Positions 35,444 to 43,586 of a stretch of 64,000 bases of DNA are shown piece by piece. Source of the stretch: Bacteroidota bacterium (GTDB lineage: Bacteria; Bacteroidota; Bacteroidia; Chitinophagales; LD1); NCBI GenBank assembly GCA_016722375.1, contig JADKJG010000004.1:186001-250000 (forward strand). The letters run 5' to 3'. Each line of letters starts with the position of its first letter. Position 1 is the stretch's first letter. The position numbers and the translations under genes were made by a program. The notes below the pieces were generated by a model. The model did not search any database, was not told where the DNA came from, and saw only the letters and a program-made list of their open reading frames with translations.

Positions 35444-35487
35444 GCAGCGTTGTACAAAGATAATGAAAACATAGGCGGTATAGTACC

Positions 35488-36372
35488 CTATAGATAATGC
35501 GCTCCAACTATCAGCGCAATAGCAAGAACTGCGAATATCAATCCGACGGCATTTGTAAGTGATATTTTCTCGCGGAATATTAGAATTCCAGCTAGCGAAG
35601 CACAGGCGACTGTTCCTAAGTTGCTTAGAGGAAACACCACAGAACTTCCCCAAGAAACAGTTGCCAATGCTTTGAGCATGAAAAGAAAAGAGAAGTAGTT
35701 AACAATTCCCAATACAACTCCGCCAACAAGGCTCTTCCAATGAAAAGAGGTTTTTTTTCTGGATAACTGAAAAGCGAAGATTAGCGTACCTAATGTGGCA
35801 GCGGCGGCGAAGAGGAAAAATGAAAATTCCTCCATTCCGGTTTGAGCCACATATTTCTTATTAGCCAATTGGGTTAAACTGTCACATAATCCGCTTCCTG
35901 CAAAAATGAAAAATGGCAATACTGCAAAGGACGATTTGTGCGTTTGATGCATTGGAGCATCTCGAATGGATGACAATACAACCGCCACAAAGGCTAGCAA
36001 AATACCTACCAGTTTCATCCAGTTAAATTCTTCTCCGTAAATAGTAAAAGCAAGAAGCACGGGAAACACCAAACCAAGCTTCATTGCAACCGAAGCCGTT
36101 GAAACTCCGTACCGGACAGTAGCAATACTGATCAGATTGAAAACAGTGATGAAAAGACTTCCTAGCAGCAGCGAGAAAGACAACCAAGAATTTGTCCAGA
36201 TTTCTCCGGTGGCAAAAGATGATTTATTGGGGAGAAAAAGATAGGCACAGAGAGTGGCAGACAAATAATTGAAAACAATTGCTTGAAAAATTGGAGTTCG
36301 TGTTCGCTCAAATACCTTAAAGGCGAGTACCAACAGCGACGAAGAAAGAATAGAGAGGATTAAGTAAAGCAC
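35488..36372 (-). CDS. EamA-like membrane transporter
   Basis: 294 residues with about ten hydrophobic helices, consistent with the DMT superfamily. The second half carries GVVLGIVNYFSFLFMLKALA and SNLGTVACASLAGILIFREK, the latter a typical EamA ending. The substrate is unknown. The start appears to be a GTG at 36372. It lies 44 bases before the metallopeptidase gene and 28 bases after the PorE-like gene on the same strand, but shares no evident role with either. Confidence 0.85.
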   Translation of the reverse strand: MLYLILSILSSSLLVLAFKVFERTRTPIFQAIVFNYLSATLCAYLFLPNKSSFATGEIWTNSWLSFSLLLGSLFITVFNLISIATVRYGVSTASVAMKLGLVFPVLLAFTIYGEEFNWMKLVGILLAFVAVVLSSIRDAPMHQTHKSSFAVLPFFIFAGSGLCDSLTQLANKKYVAQTGMEEFSFFLFAAAATLGTLIFAFQLSRKKTSFHWKSLVGGVVLGIVNYFSFLFMLKALATVSWGSSVVFPLSNLGTVACASLAGILIFREKISLTNAVGLIFAVLAIALIVGAHYL

Positions 36373-36400
36373 CAGTAAATATTATGGATAAGTACTTGTT

Positions 36401-38419
36401 TTATTCTTTTGGTACTACTTTAATGTCTTCGGGTTCGATAGATTCCAGATTAAGTTTAGCCGACGCCACCCTGAAGGTGGTGCGCCGATTTTTTTGGTGC
36501 TCATCTTCTGTACAGTTCACGCCATTTCTGCATTGATTGACAGGAGCAGTCTCCCCATATCCCTTCGCAATCAATCGGTCTTTTGGAATTTGTTTTTCAA
36601 CTAGATAGTCAACCACGCTTTGTGCGCGCGCCTGCGATAGTTTCTGATTGTATTCATCACTTCCCCGACTGTCGGTATGTGATCCTATCTCGATAGTGAG
36701 GTCCGGGTTGTCTTTGAAGAAAATCATGATGGAGTCTAACACAAGTTTTGATTCCGGGCGCAGAGTGGCCTTGTCATAATCGTAATAGATATTGGGGATG
36801 ACAATCATCTTCTGTGTAAAAATTTTATCGAGTTCAATCTGGGTATACAAATTAATGTATGTGGAATCCTTATTACGTTTTCCCTTGGTGGTGATTAAAG
36901 TATTGTTGCTGAAGTAGCCATTCTTCCCAGCGGTTATTTTGTAGTCTGTTTCCGCTTCTAATCTAAAAATGAAATTGCCTCCTGTATCTGAAAAAGCAGC
37001 ATTTAGGATTCGTTCATCAGCCATTTTTAATTCAACCTTGGCTTTAGGAAGGGTTTTCAAACCCAATACTTTGCTATCTGGGTTCTCTGGATTTTCGTAT
37101 TTTTTTTCCAATACCTTACCCCTAAGTACAAACAGATTTAACCACCTTTCCTCAAAGCGGTATAGGTCATCCTTTCCTTTTCCACCCGCTCTGGACGAAG
37201 AGAAATATCCAGAAAAAAGAATAGTATCGTTCTCAGTATCCGGTTTATACTTATCAATATAAAAAGCGAAATCGTCAGCACCACTGTTGATGGGATATTT
37301 CAAATTGATAGGTTCCCGGAAGGAGTTTTTTACTCTGGCAGATTTGAAAATATCTAAGCCACCCATACCCGGCAAACCGTTGGAAGAGAAATAGAGATTA
37401 TACTTTTCGTCTAGCCAGGGAAAGCGCTCACTTTCAGGAGTGTTGATACTTCCGCCTAAATTGATGGGAGCGCTCCAACCGGTATCTATTTTATTGAAAA
37501 GATACAAGTCGGTTCCTCCAAAACCACCAGGTGCGTCAGATGACAACAGCAGCAGATTTCCATCGGGAGAGAGGAATGGATCATATACGTTTACCGTATC
37601 GGGAAACACATCTACACGTACCGGTTCGTTCCAGTGTTCGTTATTAAATGCACTGTAATAGAGATGACAGAATTGATTGCTCTGATCCTCCGGCTTGCAT
37701 CGGATAAAGTAGATCTCTTTGAAGTCTTTACTGAAAGTCGGTGAACTTTCATGAGCGTCCGTATTAAGCGTGGTTGCAAAAGAAGTAGGAGGAGTGAAAC
37801 TCCCTGCCTTTAACTCGGTGACAAAGATATCACTGAACTTTTCTCCTGTCCAGCCGTCTCTACCAGAGCCGGTAGCTTGGTCTCTTGAAGAAGAGAATAC
37901 AAATTGGTTTGGTTTAAACGGACGCAAAGAATAATCACTAGCAGAAGAATTGATTGCTTCGATATTAGTAACTGATATACGCGAAAATTCCTTTTTCCAT
38001 TCTAAGGCTTCGCGACATTGATTGGCTTGTTTGCGTCCCTCAAAACCTCCGGAAGAGATGCGTTGGAATTTTTCGAAATTATTATAAGCCTCTGCATACT
38101 TCTCCTGCTGTTTCTGCATCATTGCCAACATGAAAAGTGCCTGAGACCCGCCATTCAGGTCTAAGCATTTTTGATACCACTTTTCCGCGTTCGCCAAATC
38201 ATTAAACTTTCGATAGGACTCAGCAACGGCAAAGGCTTTAGGCTGTTGTTTAATAGGATCTTTTTCCGCGTTGAATTCCTTCAACAAAAAATCAAGACTT
38301 TCGTTGAAGAGTTTAAGTTCTACGGCTGTCTTTCCGTCTTTTATCACAAACTTGGTAGGCTTGCAAGCAGAAACCAAAATCAGCAAGAACAATAGAATGG
38401 ACCGGTGCACTACTTTCAC
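36401..38419 (-). CDS. PorE-like OmpA-family lipoprotein of the type IX secretion system
   Basis: 672 residues. A lipobox (LILVSACKPTKF) anchors it. TPR helices follow (about 30-140), then PD40/WD40-type beta-propeller repeats (SSSRDQATGSGRDGW, PTFSKDFKEIYFI, PFLSPDGNLLLLSSDAPGG), a carboxypeptidase-like regulatory domain (about 420-520), and an OmpA peptidoglycan-binding domain (IEIGSHTDSRGSDEYNQKLS). This order is that of PorE, which ties the type IX secretion machine to the peptidoglycan. Other OmpA lipoproteins share parts of the layout, so PorE identity is inferred. No other T9SS core gene is adjacent. Confidence 0.82.
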   Translation of the reverse strand: MKVVHRSILLFLLILVSACKPTKFVIKDGKTAVELKLFNESLDFLLKEFNAEKDPIKQQPKAFAVAESYRKFNDLANAEKWYQKCLDLNGGSQALFMLAMMQKQQEKYAEAYNNFEKFQRISSGGFEGRKQANQCREALEWKKEFSRISVTNIEAINSSASDYSLRPFKPNQFVFSSSRDQATGSGRDGWTGEKFSDIFVTELKAGSFTPPTSFATTLNTDAHESSPTFSKDFKEIYFIRCKPEDQSNQFCHLYYSAFNNEHWNEPVRVDVFPDTVNVYDPFLSPDGNLLLLSSDAPGGFGGTDLYLFNKIDTGWSAPINLGGSINTPESERFPWLDEKYNLYFSSNGLPGMGGLDIFKSARVKNSFREPINLKYPINSGADDFAFYIDKYKPDTENDTILFSGYFSSSRAGGKGKDDLYRFEERWLNLFVLRGKVLEKKYENPENPDSKVLGLKTLPKAKVELKMADERILNAAFSDTGGNFIFRLEAETDYKITAGKNGYFSNNTLITTKGKRNKDSTYINLYTQIELDKIFTQKMIVIPNIYYDYDKATLRPESKLVLDSIMIFFKDNPDLTIEIGSHTDSRGSDEYNQKLSQARAQSVVDYLVEKQIPKDRLIAKGYGETAPVNQCRNGVNCTEDEHQKNRRTTFRVASAKLNLESIEPEDIKVVPKE

Positions 38420-38500
38420 TCTCTGTTGTTTCGTATAAAAGTAGAAAAGAATAGCACAAGAGAAAATAGACTTTTGTTTATTAATCGTTAGCGAGAGTGA

Positions 38501-40072
38501 TTAAAATGGAACTTCTTCATCTCCTTTAAAATCATCCGGTTTGTGCCGTTTTTCAAAAGTAGTATCATCTTCGGATTCTTCATTCATTCGAGAGGGGAGC
38601 CGTTTGAATTTTCTCTTTTCTTGACCGTCCTGAATTTCCATATATTGGTCGGCAGTGCCTATTTCATCTATGTTTTCAAACTTCGCAAACTTATTGATGA
38701 ATCGGGTTCTCACCGTTTTCACTGGACCATTCCGATGTTTTGCGATAATGACCTCTGCCACATCTTTGATACTTTGTCCGCTCGTATCTTCAGTTAAGCC
38801 ATAATATTCACCTCTGTAAAGAAATATGACAATATCTGCATCTTGCTCAATTGCTCCTGATTCACGCAAGTCAGAAAGGATGGGTTTCTTATCACCGCCT
38901 CTGGTTTCAACGGCACGCGAAAGCTGAGAGAGTGCAATGACCGGGATAGCTAATTCTTTTGCCAGTCCTTTTAACGAGCGGGAAATCTGACTGATTTCTT
39001 GTTCACGATTTCCGGTTTTACCATCAATGCTGCCACTCATCAACTGAAGATAATCAATGATAACCATCTGAATATCATGTTGCTGTTTCAGGCGGCGACA
39101 CTTGGAGCGAAGTTCAAAAACGTTGATAGCCGGGGTGTCGTCAATAAATAAAGGGGCACTTCTCAGGTGGTCAATTTTGGAAGTGAGAATCTGGTATTCA
39201 TATTCCTCCAGATTGCCGCGGCGCAGTTTATCCGAAGGAATATGTGTTTCCATCGAGATCATACGCTGCACTAATTGTGCCGAGGACATTTCTAATGAGA
39301 AAATAGCCACAGGCTTTTTGTGATCTATCGCTGCGTTGCGCGCCAGAGCCAGCGTGAAGGCCGTTTTACCCATAGCCGGACGAGCAGCGACAATAATCAA
39401 ATCCGATTTCTGCCAGCCACCGGTTGCCCGGTCTAAATCGAAGAAGCCGGAGGGAACACCATTCAGGTGGTCTTCGCTGTTGTGCATGCGCACATCAATC
39501 TCCTTCAACTCCGTCATTAACAAATCGCCAATCTTTTCCGAATTACGCTTCAGATTGTTTTCTGCAATGCTGAAAAGATTTTTTTCAGCCTTATCAAGCA
39601 ATTCAAAAACATCGGTTGTGTCTTCATAAGCATCCTTAATAATATCCGTAGAGGTAGAAATCAGTTGTCTTTGTATGTATTTTTCTGCAATCAACCGGGC
39701 GTGATATTCCACGTTGGCGGCGGAGCCTATTTTATTGGTAAGTTGCGCTACAAAGAAAGGCCCTCCGGCGGCATCCAACTCACCATTCTTTTTAAGTTGC
39801 TCCGTAACCGTCAATAAATCAATCGGCGATTGATTGTTAAATAGTGTTCGGATGGCGCGCCAGATTCTTTGATGCGCATCTACATAAAATGAGTCTTCTT
39901 TTAGGATGTCAATAATTGGATCGATTGCGCTCTCCTCAATCATCACGGCACCCAATACGGCTTCTTCCAACTCTTTCGCTTGTGGCGGAAGTTTGCCATA
40001 GTCTAAAACATTGGATTCTACGGAACTTTTCCGCAGGATGGATTTCTTTATTATTTCTACCGGTTCAGCCAT
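38501..40072 (-). CDS. dnaB: Replicative DNA helicase DnaB
   Basis: Hexameric 5'-3' helicase of the replication fork. The N-terminal domain begins LPPQAKELEEAVLGAVMIEE. The RecA-like core has Walker A ARPAMGKTAFTLALA, Walker B VIIDYLQLM, and QISRSLKGLAKELAIPVIALSQLSR, the DnaB H3-H4 signature. The C-terminal 30 residues are polar and specific to this lineage. The 523-residue length is normal. The gene stands alone. Confidence 0.97.
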   Translation of the reverse strand: MAEPVEIIKKSILRKSSVESNVLDYGKLPPQAKELEEAVLGAVMIEESAIDPIIDILKEDSFYVDAHQRIWRAIRTLFNNQSPIDLLTVTEQLKKNGELDAAGGPFFVAQLTNKIGSAANVEYHARLIAEKYIQRQLISTSTDIIKDAYEDTTDVFELLDKAEKNLFSIAENNLKRNSEKIGDLLMTELKEIDVRMHNSEDHLNGVPSGFFDLDRATGGWQKSDLIIVAARPAMGKTAFTLALARNAAIDHKKPVAIFSLEMSSAQLVQRMISMETHIPSDKLRRGNLEEYEYQILTSKIDHLRSAPLFIDDTPAINVFELRSKCRRLKQQHDIQMVIIDYLQLMSGSIDGKTGNREQEISQISRSLKGLAKELAIPVIALSQLSRAVETRGGDKKPILSDLRESGAIEQDADIVIFLYRGEYYGLTEDTSGQSIKDVAEVIIAKHRNGPVKTVRTRFINKFAKFENIDEIGTADQYMEIQDGQEKRKFKRLPSRMNEESEDDTTFEKRHKPDDFKGDEEVPF

Positions 40073-40302
40073 TTCTTGTCAATCTTCTGGGTTGGGATTC
40101 TTTAATTTTTTTCTTTCTTGGGGGGCCACAAAAATTCACTTTTCAAAATCAAATACAAAGCCTTTTTGTATCTTAATTTCCAAACGTTCCACAAACAGTT
40201 CCCCGCATTTTTTCAACAACAAAATTTCCATGAAGATAAACGAAATGAAAATATCCTTACGCACCCCTTGTGCGTTTCCTATTTATTTCCGATAAGCGCC
40301 GC

Positions 40303-41478
40303 TTATTTGAATGCGTCCAATCCGGTTACGTCGTTACCCGTAATCAGGAGGTGGATGTCATGTGTTCCTTCATAGGTGATAACCGATTCGAGATTCATCG
40401 AATGGCGCATGATGGGATATTCTCCTGTAATTCCCATGCCACCCAGCATCTGGCGGGCGTTGCGCGCAATATCCAATGCTATTTCACAACTGTTTCTTTT
40501 CGCCATGCTGATTTGAGCCGCCGTCGCCTTTCCTTCATTCTTCAAAACCCCCAAACGCCAAACCATTAGTTGTGCTTTGGTGATTTCGGTAATCATCTCG
40601 GCTAATTTCTTTTGTTGCAACTGAAATTGTCCAATTGGTTTACCAAACTGTATTCTTTCTTTAGAATATCTCAGTGCTGTGTCATAACAATCGAGCGCTG
40701 CGCCAATCGCTCCCCAGGCTATTCCATAGCGTGCGGAAGAAAGACAACCCAAAGGTCCTTTCAATCCCGAAACATTGGGAAGTAAATTTTCTTTTGGAAC
40801 TTTTACATTATTAAAGACCAACTCGCCGGTGGCCGAAGCTCGCAGGCTCCATTTGCCATGAGTGGTAGGAGTGGTGAATCCTTTATCGCCCCGCTCTACT
40901 ATCAGTCCCTGAATTTTGCCCGCTTCATTTTTAGCCCAAACAATCGCTAAATCTGCAAAGGGCGAATTGCTGATCCACAACTTAGCTCCATTCAATAAAT
41001 AATGGTCGCCTTTGTCTTCAAATTTTGTTTCCATGCCGCCGGGGTTCGAGCCGTGGTTGGGTTCGGTCAAACCAAAACAACCCAAGAGTTCACCTTTAGC
41101 CAACTTCGGCAAATACTTTTTCTTCTGTTCCTCGCTACCATATTTATAGATTGGATACATCACTAGCGAACCTTGTACGGATGCGGTAGAGCGAATGCCT
41201 GAATCACAGCGCTCTAATTCCTGCATGATGATTCCATACGAAATTTCATCCATTCCTCCTCCGCCATATTCGGCAGGAATATTGGGACCAAAGGCACCAA
41301 TATCTCCCAATTCCTTCACAATATGTTTCGGGAATTCGGCGCGCTGCGCATAATCCTCGATAATGGGGCTAAGTTTTTTCTTCACATAGTTGCGAATGGT
41401 TTCGCGGATGAGTTTATGCTCGGTGGTTAGCAAATCATCTACCTGATAATAGTCGTGAAACTGGTATTTGTCTTCCAT
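40303..41478 (-). CDS. Acyl-CoA dehydrogenase, glutaryl-CoA dehydrogenase-like
   Basis: FAD enzyme of 391 residues, closest to glutaryl-CoA dehydrogenase, which converts glutaryl-CoA to crotonyl-CoA in lysine and tryptophan breakdown. The signatures are LGCFGLTEPNHGSNPGGM, SSARYGIAWGAIGAALDCYD and, with the catalytic Glu, LESVITYEGTHDIHLLI. The full-length enzyme is intact. It differs clearly from the acyl-CoA dehydrogenase at 62187. No other glutarate-pathway gene is adjacent. Confidence 0.88.
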   Translation of the reverse strand: MEDKYQFHDYYQVDDLLTTEHKLIRETIRNYVKKKLSPIIEDYAQRAEFPKHIVKELGDIGAFGPNIPAEYGGGGMDEISYGIIMQELERCDSGIRSTASVQGSLVMYPIYKYGSEEQKKKYLPKLAKGELLGCFGLTEPNHGSNPGGMETKFEDKGDHYLLNGAKLWISNSPFADLAIVWAKNEAGKIQGLIVERGDKGFTTPTTHGKWSLRASATGELVFNNVKVPKENLLPNVSGLKGPLGCLSSARYGIAWGAIGAALDCYDTALRYSKERIQFGKPIGQFQLQQKKLAEMITEITKAQLMVWRLGVLKNEGKATAAQISMAKRNSCEIALDIARNARQMLGGMGITGEYPIMRHSMNLESVITYEGTHDIHLLITGNDVTGLDAFK

Positions 41479-41561
41479 AAAATCGTGATTTTGGTCTTCG
41501 GGCGAAAATAAAAGAATTGCTCATAGTCTGCTCTTGATTACTTTAGCCGAAATTTTTGAAA

Positions 41562-41933
41562 ATGGGATTGATTGCGCTCGAAGGACTCCAGTTTTATTCG
41601 CACCACGGCTATCATAAAGAAGAGCAGGTGTTGGGTGGTAAATATTCGGTAGATGTATATATGCAATTAGATTACAGCCAGGCTGCCGCCAACGACGATT
41701 TGAAAAAGACGATCAACTATGAAGAGGTCTATAAAACGGTCAAAGAAGAAATGGGAGTTCCTGCTCGTTTGATAGAACATGTGTGCCAAAGGATTATAGA
41801 TAAGTTGAGCCTCCAATATCCTCATCTCTATTACCTAAAGGTTCGGATCAGCAAACACAATCCCCCGTTGAAAGGACACGTGGATAGGGTCTTTGTAACT
41901 CTGGAAAAAGGTGTGCCGGAAGTATCGGTATAA
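41562..41933 (+). CDS. folB: Dihydroneopterin aldolase
   Basis: Splits 7,8-dihydroneopterin to 6-hydroxymethyl-dihydropterin in folate synthesis. GLQFYSHHGYHKEEQ holds the family start, TINYEEVYKTVKE the middle, and ISKHNPPLKGHVDRVFVTLEK the catalytic Lys region. The ATG at 41562 is preferred; the frame has another ATG six bases upstream. It is 123 residues, and tRNA-Cys follows. Confidence 0.93.
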   Translation: MGLIALEGLQFYSHHGYHKEEQVLGGKYSVDVYMQLDYSQAAANDDLKKTINYEEVYKTVKEEMGVPARLIEHVCQRIIDKLSLQYPHLYYLKVRISKHNPPLKGHVDRVFVTLEKGVPEVSV

Positions 41934-41970
41934 TCTGCTTACGAGGCGACATTATCATCGGTAATTTTTT

Positions 41971-41978
41971 TACATTTG
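41971..41978 (+). promoter_or_regulatory. -7 box before tRNA-Cys
   Basis: TACATTTG, 17 bases before the tRNA, matches TAnnTTTG. No clear -33 TTG is seen. Confidence 0.45.
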
Positions 41979-41995
41979 CCGCTCTTAAAAAAAAT

Positions 41996-42066
41996 GGTCG
42001 GGTGGCCGAGCGGTTAGGCTGAGCTCTGCAAAAGCTCCTACAGCGGTTCAAATCCGCTCCCGACCT
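41996..42066 (+). tRNA. tRNA-Cys (GCA)
   Basis: The acceptor GGTCGGG pairs with CCCGACC, followed by a U discriminator typical of tRNA-Cys. The anticodon arm is GAGCT-CTGCAAA-AGCTC with GCA, and the T arm GCGG-TTCAAAT-CCGC. A terminator follows. Confidence 0.95.
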
Positions 42067-42071
42067 CAAAT

Positions 42072-42112
42072 AAATGCCCTGAAACAGATTTGTTTCAGGG
42101 CATTTTTATTTG
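42072..42112 (+). terminator. Terminator after tRNA-Cys
   Basis: Stem ATGCCCTGAAACA / TGTTTCAGGGCAT with a short loop, followed by Ts. Confidence 0.9.
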
Positions 42113-42556
42113 ATTTTTGGGAAATGAAATATGCGTAGGAGCAATCTTACCTTCTAAACATCAGTCGCTTTTCACTACCTCCAAAATACAGATATAGGGT
42201 TTCGGTATTCACGCTAAAAGAAACTATATCTTTCATCGCATCCGAATAAATTAGACGCCAATCCGAAACATCAAATACAAGAGTGCTAAATCTTTAATCG
42301 AAGGTGATCAAATTAGTGTTGGATTATCATGTTTTTTGATTGATCTCGTCTGTTTTTTGTTTCCAAAGGGTTTTTTCTCCAAATAATCAACAGGAACGCG
42401 CGCGCTCATCCTTTTTTTTGTTAGGAATCCTTTTTCTCCCTGTATGTTCGACGTTAACTGTAGAATTTATCATTAAATATTTCTAAATTCGCCCATGCCC
42501 CCGCCCTACGATAATCAATTTAGATTTCCGTTTAATTTTAAAATTAGTTACGTGTA
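42113..42556. other. Intergenic region before the AraC gene
   Basis: About 440 bases with no gene. It is A/T-rich apart from a short alternating CGCGCGCG run near 42400, and presumably holds the promoter of the AraC gene. No repeat or RNA structure is evident. Confidence 0.45.
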
Positions 42557-43516
42557 ATGACAGAAAAGGATATCCCTATCTATTGCATTAACGATATAAA
42601 GGATTCAGGTGGTGAAGGAAATTACTCTTTACACCGATTTGAATATTTCGACAATAATATTGGTCATCTCAGAGAACTTCACCGTCATGATCACTTTGCC
42701 CTTTTTCTCATTTCTGCCGGGAAGGGTAATCATGTAATAGATTTTGAATCTTTCGAATTAAAACCCAATCGGCTATTTTTTATTAGTCCCGGACAGGTAC
42801 ATGCTTGGGGAGAATTGGAGGATGTAAGTGGGTTTATACTTTTGTTCTCTAACGATTTTTTTACCGCAGCACTTCAGTATATTGAGTTGCGCGACTATTT
42901 GTTTTATAACACCCTTGAAAAGCAATCCTACTTAGACCTTAATGAGGAAGAATCAAAATACTTTATAGGGCTGTTTAAAAGAATCGAGGACGAACAAAAT
43001 AATCCTGCCAATTATAGCCTGAATATTATTCGCTCTTTGCTCAATATCATTTTATTTCAGCTCACCAGAATTTATGAGCAGACATTTCCTATCGAAAAAA
43101 GTACAGAATCGGTTGATTATAGAGTGAGCGAATTTGAAAAGTTGGTACGGGAGCATTATAAGACCAAGAAGGCTGTTTCAGAATATGCAGAACTACTTTT
43201 TATTACCCCAAACTATCTTAATGCCATTTGCAAGAAAACAAAAGGGAAGGTCGCCGGAGAACTGATTCGAGACCGGATTATGATTGAAGCAAAAAGGCTT
43301 TTGGCTCATTCCGACTTGACGGTTGCTGAGATCGCATTCGAGTTGAACTTTGAAGACAACAGTTACTTTGGGCGATTCTTTAAGAAATATGACGGAAAAA
43401 CTCCTGCTCATTTCCGGAAGGAAGTCAGAAAGTTTACTGAGTTGCATCCTTTGCATCCTTTGCCGGACTTTCTTTATATTGAACCAACACCGGAAGACCA
43501 ACAACCTACTCCTTAA
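42557..43516 (+). CDS. AraC-family transcriptional regulator
   Basis: 319 residues. The N-terminal cupin-like ligand domain (about 25-110, with HRHDHFALFLISAGKGNHVIDFE and FFISPGQVHAWGE) is followed by a C-terminal double helix-turn-helix (about 195-295), whose second HTH reads LTVAEIAFELNFEDNSYFGRFFKKYDGKTPAHFRKE. Such regulators usually control sugar or stress genes; the target here is unknown. It faces the M1 peptidase gene, with a shared terminator between. Confidence 0.93.
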   Translation: MTEKDIPIYCINDIKDSGGEGNYSLHRFEYFDNNIGHLRELHRHDHFALFLISAGKGNHVIDFESFELKPNRLFFISPGQVHAWGELEDVSGFILLFSNDFFTAALQYIELRDYLFYNTLEKQSYLDLNEEESKYFIGLFKRIEDEQNNPANYSLNIIRSLLNIILFQLTRIYEQTFPIEKSTESVDYRVSEFEKLVREHYKTKKAVSEYAELLFITPNYLNAICKKTKGKVAGELIRDRIMIEAKRLLAHSDLTVAEIAFELNFEDNSYFGRFFKKYDGKTPAHFRKEVRKFTELHPLHPLPDFLYIEPTPEDQQPTP

Positions 43517-43517
43517 A

Positions 43518-43558
43518 ATCAAAAGCCCTTGCAGAAAATGTTCGCAAGGGCTTTTGAT
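43518..43558. terminator. Bidirectional terminator between the AraC and M1 peptidase genes
   Basis: Stem AAAAGCCCTTGC / GCAAGGGCTTTT with an A-rich flank on the left and a T-rich flank on the right, so it can serve both converging genes. Confidence 0.88.
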
Positions 43559-43586
43559 TTTTCAAATCCGGAAGGCCGGTAAAAGA

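Noticed and set aside
35443..35653. Longer N-terminus of the metallopeptidase
   Set aside because: The extension overlaps the exporter gene and would bury the signal peptide; ATG at 35443 gives a proper secretion signal.
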